Assembly: GCA_963788975.1 (NCBI GenBank)
Contig: CAWBIJ010000004.1
Coordinates: 434,001-498,000 of the forward strand
Reading direction: 5' to 3'
DNA length: 64,000 nt
Source of the DNA: VRUE01 sp963788975
GTDB lineage: Bacteria; Actinomycetota; Thermoleophilia; Solirubrobacterales; 70-9
In this document: positions 40,117 to 51,262 of the stretch, piece by piece
How the letters are laid out: every line of letters starts with the position of its first letter
Position numbering within the stretch: position 1 is the first letter of the stretch
Translations under genes and position numbers: made by a program
Notes under the pieces: generated by a model
Told to the model about the DNA's origin: nothing
Database searches by the model: none
The model's input: only the letters and a program-made list of their open reading frames with translations

Positions 40117-40848
40117 TCACTCCAGCTCTCCGGATTTCCCCTGCGCCCTGTTGAAGGCACAGCGGAAGTTCTCTGGCTGCCCTACCGGCTTGCCGCCGGC
40201 AAACCCACCGTGGTCGCCGTTGTCATAGACGGTTATGTAGTGCAGCGTTTCGGGCGCTGGGTCGGCGGGCAATGGCGCCGGGTCCGGCTCGCCCACCTTT
40301 GGGTCGCCGCGCGATACGTCGCTCACCCCCTGCGAGCCCGCTGCTCGGCCTCCGGAGGAGATCGTCGAGAGCGAGGCGCTCATCTCGCGACGGTCCTTGA
40401 GCCCGTCGGTCGCATCGACGTCGGTCGAAGCGGTGACCTCGTTGTCGTCGACTCGCCCGGCGAGCTTGACGTAGGGCGCGGCGCCGATCAGCTGTGCCGC
40501 CGTCGGCAGGTAACCGCCCAGCTCAGCGCACTTCTGGGTGGCGAAAAAGAAATCGTTACGGCCGATCTCCTCTCGTTCCAGCGGATAAGGGTTGGTCATC
40601 ATGCAGACCGTCCCGATCTTCACCGTCTCCGGCGAGCAACGGTCGAAGACCTTGGCCGGCAACACGCTGGCCGGGAACTTCTTTTTGCGGTCGAGGCGCA
40701 AGATCCCGAACTTGCGCGGCTTGAGACTCGCGCCGGGCAGCCGCTTGGCGGCGTCAGAGACCACAGCGCCGGCGAAGAGCAAGGCGGCTAGAGAGAAAGC
40801 CAGGGCGGACCAGGCGGCGATCGCGGTCAGGCGACTGTTCGACATCAT
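40117..40848 (-). CDS. exported protein with FGE/C-lectin-like Cys pattern
   Basis: A 243-residue protein with an N-terminal signal anchor (ALAFSLAALLFAGAVV). The mature part has VCMMTNPYPLEREEIGRNDFFFATQKCAELGGYLPTAAQL, which resembles the LGGRLPTEAEW region of formylglycine-enzyme-like folds, and ends ENFRCAFNRAQG like the FRC motif of that fold. The catalytic pattern cannot be judged. It overlaps the giant secreted protein gene by four bases and closes the ftsH operon. Confidence 0.7.
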   Translation of the reverse strand: MMSNSRLTAIAAWSALAFSLAALLFAGAVVSDAAKRLPGASLKPRKFGILRLDRKKKFPASVLPAKVFDRCSPETVKIGTVCMMTNPYPLEREEIGRNDFFFATQKCAELGGYLPTAAQLIGAAPYVKLAGRVDDNEVTASTDVDATDGLKDRREMSASLSTISSGGRAAGSQGVSDVSRGDPKVGEPDPAPLPADPAPETLHYITVYDNGDHGGFAGGKPVGQPENFRCAFNRAQGKSGELE

Positions 40849-43800
40849 CTTCGACTCCTTCGGTTTCGGTCGGTCGCTTCTTTGCGCGTTCGCTGTTTTG
40901 CTAGCTCTGACCAGGCAAAAGGCGAACTCGAACGAGTGGTGAAAGCCGGGACCGGAGTTGTCTTCCGGCGGGTGCGGTGACGGGTGCCAGGGCCGCCTCT
41001 TACAGAGGCGCCGGCGAGGGCGGCAATCAGCACCAGGCCGAGCAGGTAGGGCGGCACGCCGAATCCATCGCCGCTCGGCTCGTAGCGCGAGAACGCCTGA
41101 GATTCCTCGATCGCCGCCTCCTCTTCACGCTTTTCCTCGACTTGGTAGGTACGCGCCGGGGCGCCGCCAGGTGGCAGCGGGCGCACGATCGGCGGCGGGG
41201 GTGGCGGGACTATCGCCGGCACGACTCCCAGCGGCGGCGTCCCGGGCAGCAGGAACAGCGGGGGCGGGGGTGGCGGCGGATTGGGCGGCGGCGTCGGCGG
41301 CGCCGGCGGGGGTGGCGGCGCCGGCGGGGGTGGCGGCGAGAGCTCAACCGGGGGGCTGCCCGGCGGTGAGCTCGGCGGTGGGGGAGGCGCCGGCGGGGCG
41401 GCGACCGTGCTCGCTCGCCTGAAGCGATCGGGCCGCAGCGGGCGCGTGCCGCAGGGCCGCTGCACGCTGCCGTCGAGCACAGTCACCTGTTCGGAGTAGG
41501 CGAAGCCGCCGGCGCTTACGGTGACCGTCGTAGTGCCGGCGTTGAAAGGGCAGAGCAGGCCGGAGGCGTTGTCGGTGACCACCTTGTCGCCGGCGTCGAG
41601 GAAGGGCTTGCGCAGGTTGTTCGAGGCCGGGTCCTGGCGGACGAAGTCGGCGATGTCGGGGTCGGAGGAAACGAAGCTGTACTCGGAGGCGATCCTCGCC
41701 GCGCAACCCGCGACCAGGCACTGCTCAGGCGGGAAGAGCGTGTAAGGGTCGCCACCGGAGGGATCGGGATTACCGGACCCGGCGGAAGCCTGGCCCCAGC
41801 GGTCCCCCCCGCGCGGGCGGCGACCGAGACCGCGGAAGAGTGCCGGGCGCGAACGGCGCAGCTGCGTTCCGTCGGTCGCCTCCAGCGAGAGGTCTTCGAT
41901 CGTCGGGATCAGCCGCACACCGACCGGGGCCATGTTGGTCGCCGGGTCACGGTTGGCGGCGTTCACCTCGAGCACCATCACGCCGCTGTCGCCGAAAAGG
42001 GAGTCGGCGACCTCGAGCCCAACGGCGCCGGATATCTCCGACCGGTAGCCGAGCGTGCCGGTGCCGAAGCTGGGGATCGTCTGGGGTGCCCCTGCCGGGA
42101 TCCGCATCGCCCGGTTCTCTTCGGGCCGGTCGAAGAGGTAGGCCGAAGCCCCGCCCGCGACCAGGGCAGCTGCGACCTGGGCGCCGTCGCTGGCGACGTT
42201 CAGTTTGGGGGTGAAGCTGGTGTTGAGGCTGCGGTTGCCCATCACCACGGCCGGGATGCCCCTGGCGCGAGCATCGGCGAGCACCGCTTCCAGCCAGGGC
42301 AGCTGCGCCTCGTCGGGGTTCTGGTGCAGGTCGCTGGCGGCGAGCGAGCCGAGCGAGTTGTCGATCACCACCACGCGCACGGTGCCGCCGGAGCCCTCGC
42401 TGTCGAAGGCGTAATGGGTGCGAGCCTCGCCCGGATCGGGCGCGGCGCCGGGGATGCCAGCGGTCGAGATGCCGGCGGGGGTGGCGCCGGAGCCGAAAGG
42501 CGCCGGGAAGCCGGCAAAGGCGGCCTGGAAGGTGTCGGCACCGTCGCTACCTGCTGCATCGTTCGAGCCCAGGGCCGGGAAGACCGGCAGCCCTGGCTCG
42601 GCGCCCAGGAGCGCGGCGTAGCGCGTCGCGTCGGCGGCCCCCAGGCCTGTCTCGACCCGGTTGCCGGTGTAGAGCAATGCCCGCGGCCCCGCGCCTCCCC
42701 GCATTGCCGCGACGGTGCGCAGCGCCGCCGCCAGGGTGCGGTCGGGGCCGATCGATTGAGGCGCCAGGTCAGCACAGGAGGAGTCGCACTGAGCGTGGCC
42801 GGCGACAGCGAAGCGCGCCGGGCCGGCCGGCATCGGGGCCGGTCGGGCGCCCGCCGCCCCCGGCGCAGCCGCAGCGCTGGAGCCGTAACGGAAGACCGCT
42901 GCGGTCCGCACCCGCGTCCGGATCGACTGGCCGGTGCCGTTGCGGGCAGAGGTGCCGCGCCCGGCGGAGTCGGCGTCGCCGCTCCAGCCGCCCACTGCCC
43001 ATCCCTCGCCGGAGGAGTCGAGCAGGAGGGAGAGGACCGGGTCGCTCTTCAGCGGCCGGTCGTCGCCGGAGGCGGCGAAGGCGGTGCGCTGCTCGTCCTC
43101 CCAGCCGGTCGCCGTCTCGCGCAGCAGGTAGCCGTCGCCGGGCAGGCCGAAGGGCGGTGGGATCGGCGGCGGCACGTTGGGGTCGGCTTCGGGCAGGTCG
43201 TCGGCAAGGGGGTAGGTGAGCTGGGGGACGACGGAGACGATCGCCCGCACCGAACCGCCGGCCCGCACCGCCGCGGCAGCGATCGCGGTCGAGCCAAGAA
43301 TCGGCTGGCTCGAGAAGCGCCAGGGCGAGTTGGGCCCGTCGCGCTCGATCACGATGTCGCGGCCGGCGGCCACCGCACCGCCGTCGGGCAGCCCGGCCAC
43401 GGCGAAGAGCTGCGGGCTGCCGGCGCGGACTCGGTCGAGCAGCTCCCGCGCCGAGGAGTCGACCCGCCAGCCACCGCCGTCGTTGACGAGCAGGTCGCGG
43501 CCGGCGGCGACGATCGCCTGGCTGCCGGCGAAAGCAATCGAGGTCAGGCTGGCGTTCTCGTAGCCCGCCGGCAGTGTCATCTGGTCCCAGCCCTTGCCGA
43601 AACCGAGCAGCACGCCTCCCTTGCCGACCGCGTAGCCGCGGAACGGTTCGGCCGGGTCGAAGGCGACGTCCATCAGGTTGCCCTCGAACCCGATCGGAAT
43701 GCCCGGATCCTGGACCCAGAGCTCGTCCGCCGCGTTCCACATCCACATCGCGCCGCGGTCGCCAACCGCGTAGGCGCGCGCCGGCAGCGGCCAGGCGACC

Positions 43801-45374
43801 CCGCGCAGCGTCGCCCTGTTGACGGCGCCGCTGGAGGAGAGCAGGAACTCGCGCCGCCAACCCCGGCCAGGGACGTAGCGGGCAACAGCGCCGTCGGCCC
43901 CGGCCGCCAGCGCGCCCGACCCGAGCGCTCCGGGCGTGCCTCCCGGAGCCGCGGCGACGTCGGTCAGCGGCGCCCGGACCGCGACCGGCCAGGAGCGCAG
44001 CCGCGCCGGCGGCGTCTTGCCCGAGATCTCGACGGGGCCCTCGAGCCAGCCTCCATCGACGTTCGCGAACGCCCCGCTGGGCCGGAAGTTGCCGCCGCCG
44101 GCCGGCATCCGCGCGAAGGTCGCTCCGTCAAAACGGAGGTAGGTGCCCCGATTGCTGCTCTCGGCGCCGCCCGGATCGAGCGGGTTGGTGATCACCCGCG
44201 TGCCGAACTCGCCTCCGGCCCAGGCGAAGCTGCGGTAGCCGCCCTGGCGCGAGAGCTTCGCGCCCAGTGCCCCGCCGACGCTTTCGCATACCGGCGCGTC
44301 GCACCAGGACCCTGTCACCTCTTCTTTGCCGATGTCGTAGAAGAGGGTGACGTCGCGCTCGACGCCTTTGACGTTCGCGGCCAGATCGATCCAGACTCCG
44401 TCCGCGGTCACGGTCAGCGGCTGCGATGCACCGGGGAGCGGCTCAACCGCAGCGATTTCCTGGGCCGGCGTCTCGTCGGCGGCGAACGGGGTCCCGGCGA
44501 GCGGCCGCTCGACCCAACCTTCCGCAGTCCCGGTCCGTTCCAGCAGCACGGCCGAGCGTTTGAGGTCCTCGTCGGCCACGGCGAGAGCCCAGGCATTGGC
44601 CGGGCCGGTCGCGTCGATCGCGACGATCTCGAGCTCTTCCTCCGAGCCGGCCGGGATCTGGACCGGCTCGCGCGGCGTCCATTCCGTGCCGTCGTAGTGG
44701 ACGATGCCGTCGTCGGGGGCAGTGCGACCCTTGGGGCCGAAGAGCAAGCCGGTGCGACCGGCCTCGTCGAAGGCAGCGACCGCGATCGCGCCCAGGCCGC
44801 CTTCGTCGGCCAGCGCCTCTGCCGGCTGTACGCCCTCGGCGGGCAGCAGGACGGTCGGCGGCGGCGGGTCCAGCGCCCGCCATTTGCCCCCCGGTTCGTG
44901 ATGGAGGACGACGAGCTGCTCGCCGACCGCGCGCCGCAGATCCCGCCCGACCAGCACCCCACCGCCCTCGTGCGTGATTCGGGCTGAGAGGCGGTTGGGG
45001 ATCGGGCCCCGGTAGGGGTTGTCCGACTCATCGACGGGGGTTTCGAACACCTGCCAGCCGCCGGCGTCGGTGTGGCGAAGGAAGGCCAGCTGCGGGTCGG
45101 GCGTGCCGCTGCTGGGGCTGGGGCCGAAATCGAGCTTGCCGGCCCCGGTCCGGACTTCACCGACCGCGAGCGGTAGCGACCGGTAGCCCCAGGCCTCCCC
45201 GGGCTGGCCGCCCGGTGCCGACCCCATCAGCGTCGTCGCCGAGTCGATCGTGCCCAGCAGCGGCAACGGCCCGCTGGGCGAGACCTGCGTGCGGCCACTG
45301 CCCGGGGTCGCCACCACCAGGACCAGGGCCAACAGCGCGGCGAAGCCAACCAGGTGCACATACCGCCGACTCAC
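40845..45374 (-). CDS. 1509-residue surface protein with degenerate metallophosphoesterase region
   Basis: A very large exported protein. A signal peptide (FAALLALVLVVATPGSG) is followed by roughly 800 residues of beta-propeller-like repeats (WGYRSLPLAVGEV, RTGLLFGPKGRT, AYAVGDRGAMWMWN, RGYAVGKGGVLLG). Around 850-1130 lies a region with the layout of a calcineurin-like phosphoesterase: RFAVAGHAQCD, LLYTGNRVETG, FPALGSNDAAG, PAVVMGNRSLN. The usual metal ligands (GD, GNHD, final His) are replaced, so it may be inactive. Then come an Ig-like part (TTTVTVSAGGFAYSEQVTVL), a long polyproline stretch, a C-terminal membrane helix (YLLGLVLIAALAGA) and a basic tail. It overlaps both neighbours. Confidence 0.78.
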   Translation of the reverse strand: MSRRYVHLVGFAALLALVLVVATPGSGRTQVSPSGPLPLLGTIDSATTLMGSAPGGQPGEAWGYRSLPLAVGEVRTGAGKLDFGPSPSSGTPDPQLAFLRHTDAGGWQVFETPVDESDNPYRGPIPNRLSARITHEGGGVLVGRDLRRAVGEQLVVLHHEPGGKWRALDPPPPTVLLPAEGVQPAEALADEGGLGAIAVAAFDEAGRTGLLFGPKGRTAPDDGIVHYDGTEWTPREPVQIPAGSEEELEIVAIDATGPANAWALAVADEDLKRSAVLLERTGTAEGWVERPLAGTPFAADETPAQEIAAVEPLPGASQPLTVTADGVWIDLAANVKGVERDVTLFYDIGKEEVTGSWCDAPVCESVGGALGAKLSRQGGYRSFAWAGGEFGTRVITNPLDPGGAESSNRGTYLRFDGATFARMPAGGGNFRPSGAFANVDGGWLEGPVEISGKTPPARLRSWPVAVRAPLTDVAAAPGGTPGALGSGALAAGADGAVARYVPGRGWRREFLLSSSGAVNRATLRGVAWPLPARAYAVGDRGAMWMWNAADELWVQDPGIPIGFEGNLMDVAFDPAEPFRGYAVGKGGVLLGFGKGWDQMTLPAGYENASLTSIAFAGSQAIVAAGRDLLVNDGGGWRVDSSARELLDRVRAGSPQLFAVAGLPDGGAVAAGRDIVIERDGPNSPWRFSSQPILGSTAIAAAAVRAGGSVRAIVSVVPQLTYPLADDLPEADPNVPPPIPPPFGLPGDGYLLRETATGWEDEQRTAFAASGDDRPLKSDPVLSLLLDSSGEGWAVGGWSGDADSAGRGTSARNGTGQSIRTRVRTAAVFRYGSSAAAAPGAAGARPAPMPAGPARFAVAGHAQCDSSCADLAPQSIGPDRTLAAALRTVAAMRGGAGPRALLYTGNRVETGLGAADATRYAALLGAEPGLPVFPALGSNDAAGSDGADTFQAAFAGFPAPFGSGATPAGISTAGIPGAAPDPGEARTHYAFDSEGSGGTVRVVVIDNSLGSLAASDLHQNPDEAQLPWLEAVLADARARGIPAVVMGNRSLNTSFTPKLNVASDGAQVAAALVAGGASAYLFDRPEENRAMRIPAGAPQTIPSFGTGTLGYRSEISGAVGLEVADSLFGDSGVMVLEVNAANRDPATNMAPVGVRLIPTIEDLSLEATDGTQLRRSRPALFRGLGRRPRGGDRWGQASAGSGNPDPSGGDPYTLFPPEQCLVAGCAARIASEYSFVSSDPDIADFVRQDPASNNLRKPFLDAGDKVVTDNASGLLCPFNAGTTTVTVSAGGFAYSEQVTVLDGSVQRPCGTRPLRPDRFRRASTVAAPPAPPPPPSSPPGSPPVELSPPPPPAPPPPPAPPTPPPNPPPPPPPLFLLPGTPPLGVVPAIVPPPPPPIVRPLPPGGAPARTYQVEEKREEEAAIEESQAFSRYEPSGDGFGVPPYLLGLVLIAALAGASVRGGPGTRHRTRRKTTPVPAFTTRSSSPFAWSELAKQRTRKEATDRNRRSRR

Positions 45375-46979
45375 CGCTTGACCTCCTTCGTCCTGAAGGC
45401 GAGCCGGTTCGGGTAGCGCTCACGGCTGAGGAGCAAGCTCAGCTCACGCCGGCCAGGCCCAAGGACCCGGGGTGGCGTGCGAGCTACGGTGCTGCCGCCG
45501 CGCTTCGCGAGCAGTTGTACGCGGGCCTGCCGGGTCAGGGTGAAGCTCACGGTCAGGCGCAGGCCCTGGAGGCGGGAGCGCACCTTGCGCAGCAGCGGCG
45601 GCAGGCGCCTGACTTTCGCCGTCGGGGTCACGTTCGGCGTCAGCTCGAGCGGCGGCGGCGCGAAGAGCTGCGAGTCGTCGACCGGGAGGCGGTCGGGGAT
45701 GAACTGTTCGGCTGCCTCGTTGGGGCGAAACTCGATCGTGCCCTGGAAGGCGGGGTCGGTGTCGAACTCGAGCGGCGCGCCGTCGCTGTAGCGAAAGATC
45801 CAGCCGGCCCAGGTGACCATCCAGCATTCGTTCGTCGCGGGGCACTCGACCCTCGCCGCGCTGCCTCTCCCCGCGCCCGCCGCCGGCAGCCGAGTCGTCG
45901 TCACCGTGCCGTCCGCTTTTATCCGGGCGACGGTCGCCTTGCTGTTGGCGCTGCGCCGGTCAACGAATGGCACCACGGTGGTCAGCGCTTCCGCCGTGTC
46001 CGGGATCGCCGCCACGTCGCCGAAGCGATCCGTCAGCCCGAATTTGGCGCCTTTCAGGACCAGTTGCTCGAACTCGTCGCCGACCAGCCGCGCCGCCAAC
46101 GGCGGTCGCGTCACCGCGCCACCCTGGGGGGCGCTTGGACCGGAGGCGGCGCCACCGCCTACTGCCCAGAGCTCTTCTTTCTCGCTGTCGAGCGCCAGCA
46201 GCTCGCTGCCGTCGGCGGGAGCTCCGTCGAGCGGCACGAATGGGTCGTTGGTGAAGGTGTCACCAACGACCGTGTGCAACAGGTGCGGCACCGACTCCGG
46301 CTCGGCCAGCTCGACCGGGTCGGTGCGGTTCTCCGGCGAGCGGCCGACCAGGACGCTCTCGTAGAGCGCTCCCTGGTGGAACTGCATGTCGCTCACCCCC
46401 CGACCCTGCGGGCCGTAGACGGTCCGCAAGTCGGCACCGTCCCAGTGCAGGTGGAAGGCACCGATCCGCTCGCCGAGCGCATCCTGGGAGCCGACGCCTC
46501 CGAACCAGCAGTCGCTGGGGCCGTTGCAGGTGGCGGACATCATCTGGCGGAAGGGATCGGCAGCGTCGATGCGGGTGCTCCAGGAGCCGGCCACCTGGCC
46601 GTCGAGGAAGCGGCAGAGCGCCAGCCCGGAGCCGCGCCGCGGCAGGCTAGGTTCGCTCACCACCCAGAACTCGCGCGGGCCCGCCCAGGCAATCCGCGCG
46701 GTGTCGCCGGGCCCGCCGCAGACGGTCGCCAGCTGGTGCCAGCCCTGGCCGTCCCAGCTCCAGATGCCGCGCGGGATCGTCGCGTTGCCCTCGATCGTCA
46801 GCAGGCCGCGGTTGGGTTTCCAGAACTCGAGGTCCCCGGGCGCCCCGAGCGGGACCTTGAACGGCACCCCTTCCGGCGGCGGTGGCTGCTCCAGCCGCCA
46901 GATCGGATCGGCGGCAGGAGCGTTGACCGGTACCAGCAGGATGGCCAGGACGACGACAGCCGCCAGCCCCGCTGCCGCC

Positions 46980-46990
<11 letters not shown>
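45371..46990 (-). CDS. secreted propeller-like protein
   Basis: A 539-residue exported protein with a clear signal peptide (LAAVVVLAILLVPVNAPAA). It is rich in short beta motifs with Trp (GIWSWDGQGWHQLATV, PREFWVVSEP, DCWFGGVGS, ECWMVTWAGWIFRYSDG), as in sialidase- or BNR-like propellers and the first half of the 1509-residue neighbour. Four or more isolated Cys may form disulfides. The C-terminus is a basic beta domain (LRLTVSFTLTRQARVQLL). No enzyme motif is recognised. It overlaps ftsH by 11 bases. Confidence 0.75.
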
Positions 46991-49058
<2,068 letters not shown>

Positions 49059-49103
49059 CTGCCCCTTCCAATCGAGTGTTGCTTTGGTGCCCTATCACCG
49101 GCG

Positions 49104-49135
49104 CGGCGCCCGGGCTCGCGAGAGCCCGGGCGCCG
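49104..49135 (-). terminator. perfect hairpin between pstS-like gene and ftsH
   Basis: Arms CGGCGCCCGGGCTC (49104-49117) and GAGCCCGGGCGCCG (49122-49135) pair over 14 bp around GCGA, 24 bases beyond the stop of the 49160-51103 gene. It is a good terminator candidate, although no U-tract follows. Confidence 0.7.
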
Positions 49136-49159
49136 TGTGCACCGGCTGCTTCCTTCGAA

Positions 49160-51103
49160 CTAGTTGCGTTTTGCGGGTTTTTTCAACTTCAGCACCAGGG
49201 TGCTGGTCGACTCGTTCGCATCGCCGCCGGTCGGCGTGAAGGTGAGCGCCAGTTTCACCGGCAGGCTGCCTTTTTTGCGCAGCGCTTTCATCGCCGCACC
49301 ACTTGGCCGCAGCGGCACGTTGAAGGTGCCCTGCTGGCCGGCGTTCAGAACAACCCGAGCGACGTTGATGGTTTTTTTACCGTTTTTCGCCGTCGCGATC
49401 AGCTCGAGCTTGCCCGCGCCCGGAAGTTTGACCGAGAGGGTCGCTCCGCCGGTTTTGGACGAGATCGACTTGCGCAGCAGCGAGAACTCGTTGCTCGGCT
49501 TGCCGGGCGGCGGAGGTGGGGTGGTGCCTCCGTCTTTTTTGCCGTTGTCGTCTTCGTTTTCTTCTCCACCGCCACCACCGACACCCTTGTCCCAGTCAAC
49601 CGAGGCAATTCCCGTCTCCGCGAGGTCCAGAATCTCTGCCGGGAGCGGCGAATAGTCTTTGTCGAATAGCGCCGACTGAGCGGGGACACTGAGGATGTTT
49701 TCCCAGTAGTCCTTGACCGTGCGAGCCTTCGTCTCCTCAGCCGGAGTGCTTTTCCACACGTCCGCGTTGTCGTCGAACACCAACCCATAGGTAAGGGTGC
49801 ACACCGCATAGGCACCGGGCGAGTTGACGCCGCTGACTTTCGACCAATCCTGGAGTGTGGTTGGCAACCCTCCTCCCACTTTGTTGACGAACTGGGCCGC
49901 TTGGCAGTTGGAGCCAGGGGTCCCATCCGTGCGGAACCCTTTCGCGTCTGCGGTGGCCTCCTGGAAGGTGCCAGCCCCGGGACCGCTCGGGATCTGGGTC
50001 CAGTAGATGTCGTTATCGAACGGGTCGTCGGCTTTCGTGCGCGGTTTGATCGCCAGGCTCTGGGCCACGTTGTTGCGCGCGGTCGAGATGTCCGAGTACC
50101 CGACCGAACCATCGGTTGCGATCAGCTTGTCGACGATTCCTTGGTTGCCGTTGAAGCAGGAGCTCGTCAGCTGATCTGGGCCAGGATTGGTTGCTTCTGT
50201 GCTGTCGGCACCCGGGCCGAGCGGAAAGACTCCGGCTACTTTCGGGCAGTCTTCGCGCGCTCCGAATGTGGCACCTGGCCACTCTCGGGTTTTTTTAGGT
50301 TCCGTGGCCGCGAACGTGCTGAGCCAGCCACGAGCTTCGTTGATCGTTCCTAGATTGTCCTTGAAGGCGAAGCTGGTGCCAGAGTCATCGAAGCGGACGA
50401 TCCGGATAATCGGTTTGTTGCAATCCGCGTCGGCATTCAGCTCCGAGAACACCTCCACCCAGTTGTCATGGGTCGCTTCCTTGGCCCAAATCTTCTCGAA
50501 CTCTTCCTTCGTAAAGCGCACCCGCACGAGACCGAGTGGGAATGGCGTCCCCCCGCCCGACATTTCCTCCGCCGTGCGCGAGGCCGAGTCAAGCAGGCCG
50601 ACATCGCAAGCATCGGGGAAATTGACCAGCGGTGCGACGGCTCCGACAGCCGCCGGGACAACGTGGATTTTGCCATCGTTGCTGGGATCGGAGTCAACGA
50701 AGTTTTTCCCTTCTTTGACTTCGACGCCGCTATTCATTTCGTTGATCTCGCTTGGAACCGGCGGCTCATCAGTCATCCCGAACCGAGGGGCGCCATCGCG
50801 GACCTTCACCGACTGGCGGCCCGCACCGCTGCCGGACGCTTCATAGGTGACGTTGATTTTGCCTGCGCCCGGCGTCCCCACGCAGTAGACAAGCTTGAAC
50901 TTGTCGTTGAAGACTTTGTGCGCGTCGCGGGCGAACGAGGCGCCGCGACCGATGATGTTTTCGCCTGCGCATTTGCCTGTCGTGAATGCGGCGTTCGCCT
51001 GCGAAGCCAGGCCAACGGCCGCAAGCGCCGTCAAGGCCAGGGCAAGAGCCCCCGCCAAGACAGCGCTCGAAGCCCAACGAGGGGCGCCGAGAGTACGGCT
51101 CAT
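49160..51103 (-). CDS. large PstS-like substrate-binding protein with C-terminal beta domain
   Basis: A 647-residue exported protein. The signal peptide ends near ASQANA. Residues ~40-440 are a PBP-like phosphate-receptor fold: IIGRGASFARDAHKVF, VTYEASGSGAGRQS, RFGMTDEPPVP, VPAAVGAVAPLVNFP, RFDDSGTSFAFKDNL, and SVGYSDIS. A Gly/Asp/Pro linker leads to a ~110-residue beta domain (GGATLSVKLPGAGKLELIATAKNG). ATG 51103 is chosen because AAAGGAA sits eight bases upstream; an upstream ATG lies on that site. There are no transporter genes beside it. Eight Pho-box-like units lie upstream. Confidence 0.85.
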   Translation of the reverse strand: MSRTLGAPRWASSAVLAGALALALTALAAVGLASQANAAFTTGKCAGENIIGRGASFARDAHKVFNDKFKLVYCVGTPGAGKINVTYEASGSGAGRQSVKVRDGAPRFGMTDEPPVPSEINEMNSGVEVKEGKNFVDSDPSNDGKIHVVPAAVGAVAPLVNFPDACDVGLLDSASRTAEEMSGGGTPFPLGLVRVRFTKEEFEKIWAKEATHDNWVEVFSELNADADCNKPIIRIVRFDDSGTSFAFKDNLGTINEARGWLSTFAATEPKKTREWPGATFGAREDCPKVAGVFPLGPGADSTEATNPGPDQLTSSCFNGNQGIVDKLIATDGSVGYSDISTARNNVAQSLAIKPRTKADDPFDNDIYWTQIPSGPGAGTFQEATADAKGFRTDGTPGSNCQAAQFVNKVGGGLPTTLQDWSKVSGVNSPGAYAVCTLTYGLVFDDNADVWKSTPAEETKARTVKDYWENILSVPAQSALFDKDYSPLPAEILDLAETGIASVDWDKGVGGGGGEENEDDNGKKDGGTTPPPPPGKPSNEFSLLRKSISSKTGGATLSVKLPGAGKLELIATAKNGKKTINVARVVLNAGQQGTFNVPLRPSGAAMKALRKKGSLPVKLALTFTPTGGDANESTSTLVLKLKKPAKRN

Positions 51104-51174
51104 GGGAGTTATTCCTTTCATCGACTTAACGATTGCGGCGCCAGATTTGTGGGCGGAAATAGCTCTGTCAAGCG

Positions 51175-51262
51175 CTTCACAGGACTTCTACGAATGCGTT
51201 ACATGCCGTTATCAAGTGCGACACCAGATCGTCACCAGTTGATAACTGACAGTTCACTCAGT
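51175..51262 (+). promoter_or_regulatory. eight tandem Pho-box-like units
   Basis: Eight contiguous 11-bp units on the plus strand with cores CTTCACA, TTCTACG, CGTTACA, GTTATCA, CGACACC, CGTCACC, GATAACT and GTTCACT. Every unit keeps a C at position 5 or 6 and the 11-bp phase never breaks. The array lies between the stop of the PD40 gene and the pstS-like gene, but reads opposite to the latter. A TTGACA (51171-51166) toward that gene lies at its edge. Confidence 0.68.

Noticed and set aside
51175..51262. CRISPR-like or satellite repeat array
   Set aside because: The units are 11 bp, degenerate and without spacers, and recur before phosphate genes, so regulatory sites explain them better.
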